Shown: positions 1 through 7,005, counted from the first letter of the stretch. The stretch: DNA of 9,608 nucleotides from an uncultured Lachnospiraceae bacterium (GCA_902783445.1 CACZQX010000288.1:1-9608), one strand, 5' to 3'. A program made the numbers and translations. The notes: generated by a model from the sequence alone, not told the origin.

Positions 1-1065
1 CAATCCGTCAGTCAAGATAATTTCGCCGTCTTTTGTGATAAATACGGCTTCTATGCCATCTAAAGTTTTTAAGAAAGTTTTTGCCTTTTCAAGGCCCATG
101 GAAAGAAGTGTTGTGCTGTAGGCATCGCCATCCGTTGAGGAGTCCGAAATTATAGTAACGCTTGCAAGCTCGTTGTCCACGGGATAACCAGTTTTTGTAT
201 CAAGGATGTGATGATAAAGCTTGCCCTCTTCTTCAAAATAGCGCTCGTAAATGCCCGATGTTACGATAGATTTGTCCTTTGCCTTAATATAGCAAACTGC
301 CTCACCGCTTTGCCCGAAAGGTTTTTGCACACCAACATTAAAGTCGCTGCCATCCGGCTTTTCGCCCACAAGAAGCACATTGCCCCCAAGGGTAATAATA
401 GCAGATTCAACACCGTTTGAAAGTAAGTATTCTTTTAATTTATCTGCGATAAAGCCTTTGGCGATGCCCCCAAGGTCGATACCTGCTGTAATATTACCAT
501 TGTCAGCAGTTGATATGTCGTTGCTTGAATCGCTTGCATTTGCGCTACTTTCTGCATTAGCAACATCGCTAAGATTTTCGGCCGTTCTGTCAATGCTTAC
601 AGTGTTACCATCTACACTGACAATCTTATAATCAACAAGCGATTTCGCATATTCTATCGCGTTTTCATCCGGAACCTTCGGATTCTCGCTTGTAATATTC
701 CAAAGTTTGGTAAGAGGATAAATGCTAATATCAAAAACTCCGTTTGATTCCTCGCAATAAGCAAGGGCTGCATTAATAACTTCCGCTGTCTTTTCATCCA
801 CCTCAACAGGCTCTGTCGAGCTATTAACGCGTGAAACATCACTACTCTCAATAGTTCTGCTAAGAAGGTTTTCGTAAGTCTTACAGATATCAAAGCAACC
901 GTCGATAACTTTTGCATCCTCTTCATCATAAACGGTAATGGAAATAACCGTATCAAAATAAAAGTCCGTTTTAGCGATAGCTTCGGACTTTTTGTTAAAA
1001 TCGCAAGCAACAAACAGCATTGCCGCCATAATTAAAGTCAAAATAAATGTAATAATCTTTTTCAT
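1..1065 (-). CDS. apbE: FAD:protein FMN transferase (ApbE family) lipoprotein, C-terminus cut by window edge
   Basis: ApbE enzymes attach FMN covalently to a Thr/Ser of target flavoproteins (for example Rnf/Nqr subunits) outside the membrane. The frame is open from ATG at 1065 to base 1, giving 355 residues with no stop, so only the extreme C-terminus is probably missing. The N-terminus has KK, a hydrophobic stretch, and a lipobox-like FVAC with Cys at residue 21, so an exported lipoprotein is likely. Family motifs seen: DTVISITVYDEEDA (38-51), PLTKLW (117-122), DLGGIAKGFIADKL (197-210), ITLGGNVLLVGE (224-235), TSGIYERYF (269-277), HHILDTKTGYP (285-295) and DGDAYSTTL (312-320), the Mg/FAD-binding end. 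Residues about 164-195 form a Ser/Asn/Asp/Ala-rich insert just before the DLGG motif, where most homologues are short. The gene has its own promoter and is separated from the upstream operon by a terminator. Its target flavoprotein is not visible here. Confidence 0.93.
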   Translation of the reverse strand, partial: MKKIITFILTLIMAAMLFVACDFNKKSEAIAKTDFYFDTVISITVYDEEDAKVIDGCFDICKTYENLLSRTIESSDVSRVNSSTEPVEVDEKTAEVINAALAYCEESNGVFDISIYPLTKLWNITSENPKVPDENAIEYAKSLVDYKIVSVDGNTVSIDRTAENLSDVANAESSANASDSSNDISTADNGNITAGIDLGGIAKGFIADKLKEYLLSNGVESAIITLGGNVLLVGEKPDGSDFNVGVQKPFGQSGEAVCYIKAKDKSIVTSGIYERYFEEEGKLYHHILDTKTGYPVDNELASVTIISDSSTDGDAYSTTLLSMGLEKAKTFLKTLDGIEAVFITKDGEIILTDGL

Positions 1066-1127
1066 AACAAACCGCTCATGCTCCCAGCAATGAAATGTTC
1101 CATAATCCTTTTAAAACTCATTGTTTT

Positions 1128-1156
1128 ATTATCTATCATTTCACATTTTTTGTAAA
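1128..1156 (-). promoter_or_regulatory. Promoter of the apbE-type gene
   Basis: On the minus strand there is a -35 TTTACA (1151-1156), a 17-nt spacer, and a -10 GATAAT (1128-1133). This fits a housekeeping sigma-A promoter. The predicted transcript starts near 1121, leaving a 5' leader of about 55 nt. A GGGAG (1081-1085) lies 15 nt before the ATG, which is too far for an ideal ribosome binding site. Confidence 0.7.
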
Positions 1157-1197
1157 GCACACAAAAAATCATTCAAAATGTCATAAAGATGCAAGAA

Positions 1198-1228
1198 AGG
1201 CGGCAGCTCAATATATGAACTGCCGCCT
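1198..1228 (-). terminator. Rho-independent terminator of the scaffold/GGGtGRT operon
   Basis: A 9-bp GC-rich stem (AGGCGGCAG with CTGCCGCCT) is extended by three inner pairs (TCA/TGA). It begins 13 nt after the TAA of the GGGtGRT gene. The minus-strand transcript then runs into a T-rich stretch, TTCTTGCATCTTT. It ends the upstream operon before the apbE promoter. Confidence 0.85.
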
Positions 1229-1241
1229 GATAGACAATTAT

Positions 1242-2252
1242 TTAAAATTTACCCGCATCTGCAGCTTCCTGTACAGCTACGGCTACGGCAACGGTAGCAC
1301 CTACCATTGGGTTGTTACCCATACCGATAAGTCCCATCATTTCTACGTGAGCCGGAACAGATGAAGAACCTGCAAACTGTGCATCCGAATGCATTCTGCC
1401 CATAGTATCCGTCATACCGTATGAAGCAGGACCTGCAGCCATGTTATCGGGATGAAGTGTACGTCCTGTACCACCGCCCGATGCAACAGAGAAATATTTC
1501 TTACCCTGCTCGATACATTCTTTTTTGTATGTACCTGCAACAGGATGCTGGAAACGTGTTGGGTTTGTTGAGTTACCCGTAATGGAAACATCAACGCCTT
1601 CTTTATGCATGATAGCAACACCTTCTGTTACATCATTTGCACCATAGCAATTAACCTTTGAACGAAGTCCCGTTGAATAAGCTTTTCTTGCAACTTCTTT
1701 AACTTCGCCGGTGTGGTAATCCATTTCGGTCTGAACATATGTAAAGCCGTTGATACGTGAAATAACCTTAGCTGCGTCTTTTCCGAGACCGTTTAAGATA
1801 ACACGAAGTGGCTCTTTTCTGACTTTGTTTGCTTTTTCAGCGATACCGATTGCACCTTCTGCGGCTGCAAATGATTCGTGACCTGCAAGAAAAGCGAAAC
1901 ATTTTGTATCTTCTTCAAGTAACATTTTTCCGAGGTTACCGTGACCCAAACCAACTTTTCTGTGGTCTGCAACGGAACCCGGAATACAGAAAGCCTGAAG
2001 GCCTTCACCGATTGCTGCTGCTGCGTCCGCTGCTCTTCTGCAACCTTTCTTGATTGCGATTGCCGCACCTACCGTGTATGCCCAGCATGCGTTTTCAAAA
2101 CAAATAGGCTGAATTGCCTTTATCTGGTCGTAAACATTAAGACCTGCGTCTTTTGTGATTTTTTCTGCTTCTTCTATGGAAGAAATACCATAGCTTTTTA
2201 AAACAGAATTAATTTGATCAATTCTTCTTTCGTATGACTCAAATAATGCCAT
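1242..2252 (-). CDS. GGGtGRT family protein, function unknown
   Basis: The 336-residue product matches the family named for its conserved motif (Pfam GGGtGRT, members about 333-337 residues): ASGGGTGRTLHPD, with GGGTGRT at 259-265. Other striking stretches are GHGNLGKMLLEED (103-115), FLAGHESFAAAEGA (121-134), TGNSTNPTRFQHP (225-237) and the glycine/methionine-rich C-terminus MMGLIGMGNNPMVGATVAVAVAV (305-327). It contains seven cysteines (51, 56, 71, 89, 118, 202, 246). I see no signal peptide; the Ala/Val-rich C-terminus is too small-residue-rich to call a membrane helix. The start is fixed by AGGAGG overlapping the TAA of the preceding gene, 14 nt upstream. Co-transcription with a NifU-like scaffold suggests a role tied to Fe-S clusters or a metal/redox cofactor, but no activity is established that I know of. 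Confidence 0.9.
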   Translation of the reverse strand: MALFESYERRIDQINSVLKSYGISSIEEAEKITKDAGLNVYDQIKAIQPICFENACWAYTVGAAIAIKKGCRRAADAAAAIGEGLQAFCIPGSVADHRKVGLGHGNLGKMLLEEDTKCFAFLAGHESFAAAEGAIGIAEKANKVRKEPLRVILNGLGKDAAKVISRINGFTYVQTEMDYHTGEVKEVARKAYSTGLRSKVNCYGANDVTEGVAIMHKEGVDVSITGNSTNPTRFQHPVAGTYKKECIEQGKKYFSVASGGGTGRTLHPDNMAAGPASYGMTDTMGRMHSDAQFAGSSSVPAHVEMMGLIGMGNNPMVGATVAVAVAVQEAADAGKF

Positions 2253-2266
2253 CGTATCTTCCTCCT

Positions 2267-2959
2267 TTATTCTTTTCTAGGGTCAATGATCTTAACCGCA
2301 TCATCAACTCTTCCGTACTGGCCTTTAGCCTTTTCCCATGCTGTGTTAGGATCGTCGCCGTTTTTAATGAAATCGGTCATTTTTCCAAGGCTGACAAACT
2401 GATATCCAATGATTTCATCATCTTCATCAAGAGCGATGCCTGTTACATAACCTTCAGCCATTTCAAGATAACGAGGGCCTTTTTTAAGAGTTCCGTACAT
2501 TGTACCCACCTGAGAACGAAGTCCTTTTCCAAGATCTTCAAGACCTGCACCTATTGCAAGTCCGCCTTCCGAAAATGCAGACTGTGATCTTCCGTAAACA
2601 ATCTGTAAGAAGAGTTCTCTCATTGCAGTATTAATCGCATCACAGACAAGGTCTGTGTTTAAAGCTTCCAAAATAGTTTTTCCCGGCAAAATTTCAGATG
2701 CCATTGCTGCTGAATGTGTCATACCCGAACATCCTATTGTTTCAACCAATGCCTCCTGAATAATACCGTCTTTAACATTAAGAGTTAATTTACATGTGCC
2801 TTGTTGAGGTGCACACCAGCCTATACCGTGTGTAAGACCGGAAATGTCTTTAACTTCTTTTGCCTGTGTCCATTTACCTTCCTGAGGAATAGGCGCAGGT
2901 CCGTGATTGGTTCCCAATGCCACAGGACACATAGTTTCAACTTCATGTGTGTAAATCAT
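2267..2959 (-). CDS. NifU/IscU-like iron-sulfur cluster scaffold homologue
   Basis: The 230-residue protein has an IscU/NifU N-terminal-type core. The stretch GWCAPQQGTCKLTLNVKDG (47-65) and TIGCSGMTHSAAMASEIL (74-91) correspond to the ACGD.. and GCGSAIASSS cysteine regions of IscU. Cysteines are at 11, 49, 56, 77 and 106. The third conserved IscU cysteine (HCSxLAE) has no equivalent after residue 106; the corresponding area reads FSEGGLAIGAGLEDL. The protein is longer than IscU (about 125-145 residues), with an N-terminal extension of about 40 residues and a C-terminal alpha/beta stretch (about 165-230). AAGGAG lies 7 nt before the ATG. It is first in a two-gene operon with the GGGtGRT protein and has its own promoter. 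I infer a specialised, non-housekeeping scaffold or a divergent family member; no cysteine desulfurase gene is nearby. Confidence 0.85.
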   Translation of the reverse strand: MIYTHEVETMCPVALGTNHGPAPIPQEGKWTQAKEVKDISGLTHGIGWCAPQQGTCKLTLNVKDGIIQEALVETIGCSGMTHSAAMASEILPGKTILEALNTDLVCDAINTAMRELFLQIVYGRSQSAFSEGGLAIGAGLEDLGKGLRSQVGTMYGTLKKGPRYLEMAEGYVTGIALDEDDEIIGYQFVSLGKMTDFIKNGDDPNTAWEKAKGQYGRVDDAVKIIDPRKE

Positions 2960-3029
2960 ATTGTTGCTCCTTTTTTATAGATTTCATCGAAAAAATATCC
3001 AATGCTTATTAGTAAAATCATTTAAATTA

Positions 3030-3055
3030 CAGTATGTTTTTTGTTAATCATACTG
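3030..3055 (-). other. Hairpin at the 5' end of the scaffold-gene leader, or weak terminator of the malic-enzyme operon
   Basis: Inverted repeat CAGTATG / CATACTG (7 bp) with a 12-nt A-rich loop. On the minus strand it starts at about the predicted +1 of the scaffold operon. The tract after it, TAATTTAAATGATTTT, is a poor U-run. A 5'-protective RNA hairpin is therefore as plausible as a terminator for the upstream operon. Confidence 0.45.
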
Positions 3056-3061
3056 CTCTTT

Positions 3062-3090
3062 ATTTTACAATAATTTCACTCTTAAATCAA
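3062..3090 (-). promoter_or_regulatory. Promoter of the scaffold/GGGtGRT operon
   Basis: On the minus strand there is a -35 TTGATT (3085-3090), a 17-nt spacer, and a -10 TAAAAT (3062-3067). The predicted start is near 3055, giving a leader of about 95 nt. It lies just past the malic-enzyme stop codon, so the pair can be expressed independently of the catabolic operon. Confidence 0.65.
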
Positions 3091-3107
3091 TAAACAATGC
3101 CATTAGT

Positions 3108-4283
3108 TTATAAGCGGGCAACTCCTGAATCCCTTGCCGCTTTGGCAACTGCCGCAGCAACCGCAGGACCTACCTTAGGGTCAAATGCCTTTGGAATGAT
3201 ATAATCCGCACAAAGTTCATCATCTTTTATTAAATCGGCAAGAGCTTTAGCTGCCGCCATCTTCATTTCTTCGTTTATATCCTTTGCTCTGACATCAAAT
3301 GTTCCTCTGAATACACCCGGAAAAGCAAGTACATTGTTAATCTGGTTAGGAAAATCCGAACGTCCCGTTGAAATAACCGCAGCACCGCCTGCCTTGGCAT
3401 CCTCAGGGAAAATCTCCGGTGTAGGATTTGCACAAGCAAAGATGATTGCATCTTTGTTCATAGTCTTAACCATTTCCTTTGTAACCATTCCCGGTGCCGA
3501 TACACCTATAAATACATCGGCTCCGACCAACATATCTGCCAAAGAACCTTTTTTGCATTCAAGGTTTGTTACTTCAGCCATTTCATTCTTAATCCAGTTC
3601 ATGCCCTCGGCTCTGCCTTTGTAAATTGCTCCGTTTCTGTCTGTCATGGTTATATTCTTAAAGCCGGCCGAAAGAAGCAGTTTTGTAATCGATATTGCAG
3701 CCGCGCCGGCTCCTGATGTAACGATTTTTACATCTTCTTTTTTCTTGTTAACCACTTTTAATGCATTTGTAAGACCTGCAAGTGTAATAATTGCAGTACC
3801 GTGCTGGTCGTCATGGAAAATAGGAATATCACATTTTTCCTTTAATTTTCTTTCAATTTCAAAGCAACGGGGAGCTGAGATATCTTCAAGGTTTATTCCC
3901 CCGAAAGATCCCGAAATCATATAAACCGTATTAACGATTTCATCTACATCGTTTGATTTTATGCACAAAGGAAAAGCATCAACATCTGCAAATTCTTTAA
4001 AAAGAACGCATTTTCCTTCCATAACCGGCATTCCTGCTTCCGGACCTATGTTGCCAAGTCCCAATACAGCGGAACCGTCGGTAATAACCGCACACAGGTT
4101 GTGTCGTCTTGTAAGTGTGTAGCTTTTATCAATGTCTTTTTGTATTTCAAGGCATGGCTGGGCAACACCCGGAGTATATGCCAAAGAAAGATCGTCTTTG
4201 GTTTTTACCGGTACTTTTGAAATTACCTCAATTTTTCCTTTCCATTGTTCGTGAAGTTTTAAAGATTCTTCCATGTAATTCAT
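3108..4283 (-). CDS. Malic enzyme, NAD(P)-dependent, decarboxylating (short form)
   Basis: Catalyses (S)-malate + NAD(P)+ to pyruvate + CO2 + NAD(P)H in the cytosol. At 391 residues it is the short bacterial form without the phosphotransacetylase-like domain of MaeB (about 750 residues). Motifs: LAYTPGVAQPC (34-44, with the catalytic Tyr36), ITDGSAVLGLGNIGP (67-81), EGKCVLFKEFADVDAFP (89-105, with candidate base Lys91), INLEDISAP (130-138) and FHDDQHGTA (156-164) for the divalent metal, TSGAGAAAISI (189-199) for the dinucleotide, CANPTPEIFPEDA (284-296) and STGRSDFPNQINN (305-317). The start has GGAGG upstream and lies 17 nt after the stop of the preceding dehydrogenase gene. It is the last gene of the aldA operon and feeds C4 acid into pyruvate. 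Coenzyme preference cannot be settled by eye. Confidence 0.96.
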   Translation of the reverse strand: MNYMEESLKLHEQWKGKIEVISKVPVKTKDDLSLAYTPGVAQPCLEIQKDIDKSYTLTRRHNLCAVITDGSAVLGLGNIGPEAGMPVMEGKCVLFKEFADVDAFPLCIKSNDVDEIVNTVYMISGSFGGINLEDISAPRCFEIERKLKEKCDIPIFHDDQHGTAIITLAGLTNALKVVNKKKEDVKIVTSGAGAAAISITKLLLSAGFKNITMTDRNGAIYKGRAEGMNWIKNEMAEVTNLECKKGSLADMLVGADVFIGVSAPGMVTKEMVKTMNKDAIIFACANPTPEIFPEDAKAGGAAVISTGRSDFPNQINNVLAFPGVFRGTFDVRAKDINEEMKMAAAKALADLIKDDELCADYIIPKAFDPKVGPAVAAAVAKAARDSGVARL

Positions 4284-4300
4284 GATATTTCCTCCATTAT

Positions 4301-5431
4301 CTAGTACTGAGTATGTTCATTCGGATCGAAATGAATTTCTACTCCAAGATCGCCGAAATATTTATCAAAGTCTACGCCAACAAAATTAGCGCAATCCTGC
4401 ATTTCTTCCAGAGTCTTAACATCAACATCAATACCATTTTGTTTTCTGTCGGCTGAGGCAAGAATTTCTTTTTCTCCATGTGTATATATACGATCATGTC
4501 CTTCGCGTTTAGGTGACTCTCTGAGTTCCTTAAGGAAGTTGGAAAAGTGACCTTTAATATCTTCGGGATCTCCGAATATATGCGGATCAATAGCTACAAA
4601 GCTATGACATGTACCGCCATGGTTATTAACAAGATTATAGTTGGAAGTTGTTCCCATAGATAAGATTGATGTGAAAATCTCACTTATCATTGCGTATCCG
4701 TATCCTTTATGACTTCCGGTAAGCTCATCTGCTCCGCCAAGAGGCAAAATTCCGCCTCCTGCTTTTGATTTTATATTTGCCAGTACATGACCTGCATCTG
4801 TGCATGTCTGGCCGTTTTCATCGGCACCCCAGCAATCCGGTACCGGTTTTTCCGCTTTGTTGTACATTTCAAACTTTCCGCGTGTTACGACGCTTGTCGC
4901 AGCATCGAAAAAGAATGGGTATGGTTCTGCCGGCATTGCAATTGCAATAGGATTTGTACCAAGCATTGCTTTTCTTCCGAATGTAGGCACCACTATTGCC
5001 TCCGAATTTGTTGAACTTAGACCAATGAGGCCTTGATCACATGCCATTTTTGCGTAGTATCCCGCAATACCGTAATGATTTGACTCTCTTACGGTGACCA
5101 TTCCTATTCCGCTTGTTTTAGCCTTTTCAATTGCTTTTTCCATAGCCATGTGACCTATAATCTGGCCCATTCCTTCATGACCGTCTATTACCGCGGATAC
5201 CGGTGTTTCAAATACAATTTCAGGTTTTGATTTAACCTTAATCATTCCGCTTTGAATTCCTTTATGGTATCTGACAAGGCGCTGTGCACCATGTGATTCA
5301 ATACCGTAAATATCGGATAAAAGAAGCACGTCTGTTATAATTCGGCTTTCTTCTTTTGTAAATCCGAATTTTTGGAATACTTCCAGACAAAAAGCATCCA
5401 TTTTTTCAACTTTTATTTTTACATGTGCCAT
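4301..5431 (-). CDS. Ldh_2-family malate/L-lactate-type 2-hydroxyacid dehydrogenase
   Basis: Members of this family (Pfam Ldh_2) are NAD(P)-dependent oxidoreductases of 2-hydroxyacids such as malate, lactate, ureidoglycolate, sulfolactate or 2,3-diketogulonate, with a fold unrelated to classical LDH/MDH. Motifs: DIYGIESHGAQRL (40-52) with the catalytic His47, ESNHYGIAGYYA (116-127), GTNPIAIAMP (158-167), DAATSVVTRGKFE (176-188), GGILPLGG (226-233) and GSHKGYGYAMISEIF (239-253). At 376 residues it is slightly longer than the usual 330-360, the extra lying in a charged C-terminal region (about 305-376). AGGAGA lies 7 nt before the ATG. It follows aldA by 61 bp and precedes the malic enzyme by 17 bp, so one transcript is likely. 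Oxidation of the AldA product (lactate-like acid) or of malate are both reasonable; the substrate is inferred. Confidence 0.92.
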   Translation of the reverse strand: MAHVKIKVEKMDAFCLEVFQKFGFTKEESRIITDVLLLSDIYGIESHGAQRLVRYHKGIQSGMIKVKSKPEIVFETPVSAVIDGHEGMGQIIGHMAMEKAIEKAKTSGIGMVTVRESNHYGIAGYYAKMACDQGLIGLSSTNSEAIVVPTFGRKAMLGTNPIAIAMPAEPYPFFFDAATSVVTRGKFEMYNKAEKPVPDCWGADENGQTCTDAGHVLANIKSKAGGGILPLGGADELTGSHKGYGYAMISEIFTSILSMGTTSNYNLVNNHGGTCHSFVAIDPHIFGDPEDIKGHFSNFLKELRESPKREGHDRIYTHGEKEILASADRKQNGIDVDVKTLEEMQDCANFVGVDFDKYFGDLGVEIHFDPNEHTQY

Positions 5432-5492
5432 AATTACATCTCCTAAATACTATATATTTTATCACTTACATTTTTATTATTTGTTAGTTTTC

Positions 5493-6176
5493 TTATTTAT
5501 TTACATTCATATCATATGCAACATAGCAAACCTGTGTTTCAAGGAATTCTTCCAAACCGTGTTCACCGTCATCACCGCCGTTGCCGGACTGACGTACACC
5601 TGCATGAAAACCTTGGAAAGCTTCAAAATGCTCTCTGTTTACATATGTTTCACCAAATTTGATTTCGTTTAAAGCACGCATCATTACATCTGTGTTTTGA
5701 GTGTAAATTGATGAAGTAAGGCCGTAAATACAATCATTTGCTTTTTCGATTGCTTCATCAAGTGTCTTAAAGACAGAAACCGGAAGAACAGGTCCGAAAA
5801 TCTCTTCTTTCATAACTCTCATTTCATGTCTGCAATCCACTAACATGGTTGGCTCATAGTAGAAACCTTTTCCGTTTATGCTTGCCTTTTTACCGCCGCA
5901 TACCAAAGTTGCACCGTCGGCAATTGCACTTTGAACCAATTCATCAATATGATCCTGCTGTTTTTTGTTTATCTGAGGACCGATTGTTGAATCAGGGCTT
6001 GCAATAGGATCTCCGTATGTTGCTGCCTTGATTTTTGCTGCCATCTTTTCGATAAAACGATCTGCTATTTTTTCGTGAACATAAATACGTTCCGCACAGT
6101 TGCATACCTGGCCGTTATATATAAATCTTGAGGCAAAAACATGCTCTACCGTTTCATCAAGTTTACAATCATCCAT
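5493..6176 (-). CDS. AldA-like dehydrogenase, C-terminal catalytic fragment
   Basis: 227 residues if translation restarts at the ATG (6174-6176) located 18 nt past the internal TGA, same frame. It holds the catalytic cysteine (GQVCNCAER, Cys25 of the fragment), EEIFGPVLPVSVF and the C-terminal oligomerisation segment. No Shine-Dalgarno sequence precedes this ATG, so it is more probably the untranslated remainder of the interrupted gene than a separate product. Confidence 0.55.
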   Translation of the reverse strand: MDDCKLDETVEHVFASRFIYNGQVCNCAERIYVHEKIADRFIEKMAAKIKAATYGDPIASPDSTIGPQINKKQQDHIDELVQSAIADGATLVCGGKKASINGKGFYYEPTMLVDCRHEMRVMKEEIFGPVLPVSVFKTLDEAIEKANDCIYGLTSSIYTQNTDVMMRALNEIKFGETYVNREHFEAFQGFHAGVRQSGNGGDDGEHGLEEFLETQVCYVAYDMNVNK

Positions 6177-6194
6177 AACGATAACCGGAGCTTT

Positions 6195-6197
6195 TCA
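6195..6197 (-). other. In-frame TGA within the aldA-like gene
   Basis: The minus-strand codons read CTT GGC TGA AAA GCT CCG, where the family has Leu-Gly-Gly-Lys-Ala-Pro. A single GGA to TGA change explains it, and no frameshift is involved. Confidence 0.9.
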
Positions 6198-6947
6198 GCC
6201 AAGTTCCAAAGAAACCTTTGCAATATGATCTGCAGCGGCTTTCATAATTTTCTTTCCTGCATCTGTTGAACCTGTCATAGATATCATGGCAACTTTTTCA
6301 TTTGAAGCCAGTGCATTTCCTACCATGCTTCCCGAACCGGTGATTATATTGATTACACCTGCCGGAAGTGAACTTTTTTCTACAAGCTTTGCAAATTCAT
6401 AAGCACCGTTTGGTGTATCGCTTGATGGTTTGAGCACAACAGTATTACCTGCCACCAGTGCCGGTGCCATTTTTCTTCCTATAAGGAACAATGGAAAATT
6501 CCAAGGCATTATTCCCGCAACAACACCGATAGGACGTTTATATAAATAAATGTTCTCATTAGGACGGTCGCTTGTAATAATCTCACCTTTGATATGGCGT
6601 GCAAGTCCTGCATAAAAATTAATGTACTCAGGCAACCAGCTCGCTTCGTCTCTTGCCTGTCCTATAAGTTTACCGTTTTCCTCGGCAGTTGTCTGAGCAA
6701 ACAGCTCTAAATTCTCACTAACAAGCTGTGCCAGTTCTCTTAAATATCCTGCACGTTCAATTGCAGGAAGTTTAGCCCATGACTTCTGCGCTTCGTAAGC
6801 TGCATTCACAGCAGCTTCCACATCTGCTTCGGTAGCCTGAGGAACTTTTGAAATAACCTCTTCGGTTGCCGGGTTAATAACGGAAATCATCTCTCTGTCA
6901 TCATTTGAAAGAAATTTACCGTTAATAAATAGTTGATATTCTCTCAT
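6195..6947 (-). CDS. AldA-like dehydrogenase, N-terminal NAD-binding fragment
   Basis: 250 residues as translated up to the internal TGA. It contains the Rossmann-type coenzyme domain (MPWNFP 147-152, KPSSDTP 173-179, GSTDAG 226-231) and ends at LELG, two residues after the general base Glu248. It lacks the catalytic cysteine and oligomerisation region, so on its own it should not be an active dehydrogenase. Confidence 0.7.
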   Translation of the reverse strand: MREYQLFINGKFLSNDDREMISVINPATEEVISKVPQATEADVEAAVNAAYEAQKSWAKLPAIERAGYLRELAQLVSENLELFAQTTAEENGKLIGQARDEASWLPEYINFYAGLARHIKGEIITSDRPNENIYLYKRPIGVVAGIMPWNFPLFLIGRKMAPALVAGNTVVLKPSSDTPNGAYEFAKLVEKSSLPAGVINIITGSGSMVGNALASNEKVAMISMTGSTDAGKKIMKAAADHIAKVSLELG

Positions 6948-6971
6948 GAAAATATTCCCTCCTTTATTAAA

Positions 6972-7005
6972 TTGTAATATTGAAAAAATTGTAAAAAAAT
7001 TACAA
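6972..7005 (-). repeat. TTGTAA/TTACAA repeats in the aldA leader
   Basis: The plus strand shows TTGTAA at 6972-6977 and 6989-6994 and its complement TTACAA at 7000-7005. The last two form a 6-5-6 inverted repeat. They sit in the untranslated leader shortly upstream of the aldA ribosome binding site. This could be a regulatory site or chance in AT-rich DNA. Confidence 0.3.

Larger units (their letters stand above)
5493..6947 (-). pseudogene. aldA: aldA-like lactaldehyde/glycolaldehyde dehydrogenase interrupted by one in-frame TGA
   Basis: The two open segments are in the same frame and together encode a full-length (484-codon) NAD-dependent aldehyde dehydrogenase closely resembling E. coli AldA (479 residues), which oxidises L-lactaldehyde to L-lactate and glycolaldehyde to glycolate. 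The family signature should read LELGGKAPVIVMDD; here the second Gly codon is TGA (6195-6197), one base from GGA. Everything else looks intact: PWNFP (148-152), KPS (173-175), MTGSTDAG (224-231), general-base Glu248 in LELG, catalytic Cys282 in GQVCNCAER, EEIFGPVLPV, and the AldA-like C-terminus with QGFHAG and a TQV motif. AGGAGG lies 9-10 nt before the ATG. It heads an operon with the Ldh_2 dehydrogenase and the malic enzyme. Explanations, in my order of likelihood: recent nonsense mutation, base-call error, then programmed readthrough or selenocysteine. TGA also terminates holA here, so a recoded genome is unlikely. Confidence 0.85.

Noticed and set aside
654..1013. 119-codon minus-strand frame overlapping apbE
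   Set aside because: It lies out of frame inside the well-supported apbE coding region and shows no recognisable motif or ribosome binding site.
1062..1079. Five-codon ORF (MSGLL) whose TGA overlaps the apbE ATG (ATGA)
   Set aside because: The nearby GGGAG is only 1 nt before its ATG, too close for initiation. It could matter for translational coupling but nothing supports it beyond the overlap.
6169..6197. Selenocysteine reading of the aldA TGA
   Set aside because: The residue is a structural glycine, not a catalytic position. The downstream hairpin has only 5 pairs including one G-U, and no selenium genes are visible. Kept only as a check to run.
5493..6947. TGA reassigned to an amino acid genome-wide
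   Set aside because: holA ends with TGA at 8229-8231 and the other coding regions contain no internal TGA.
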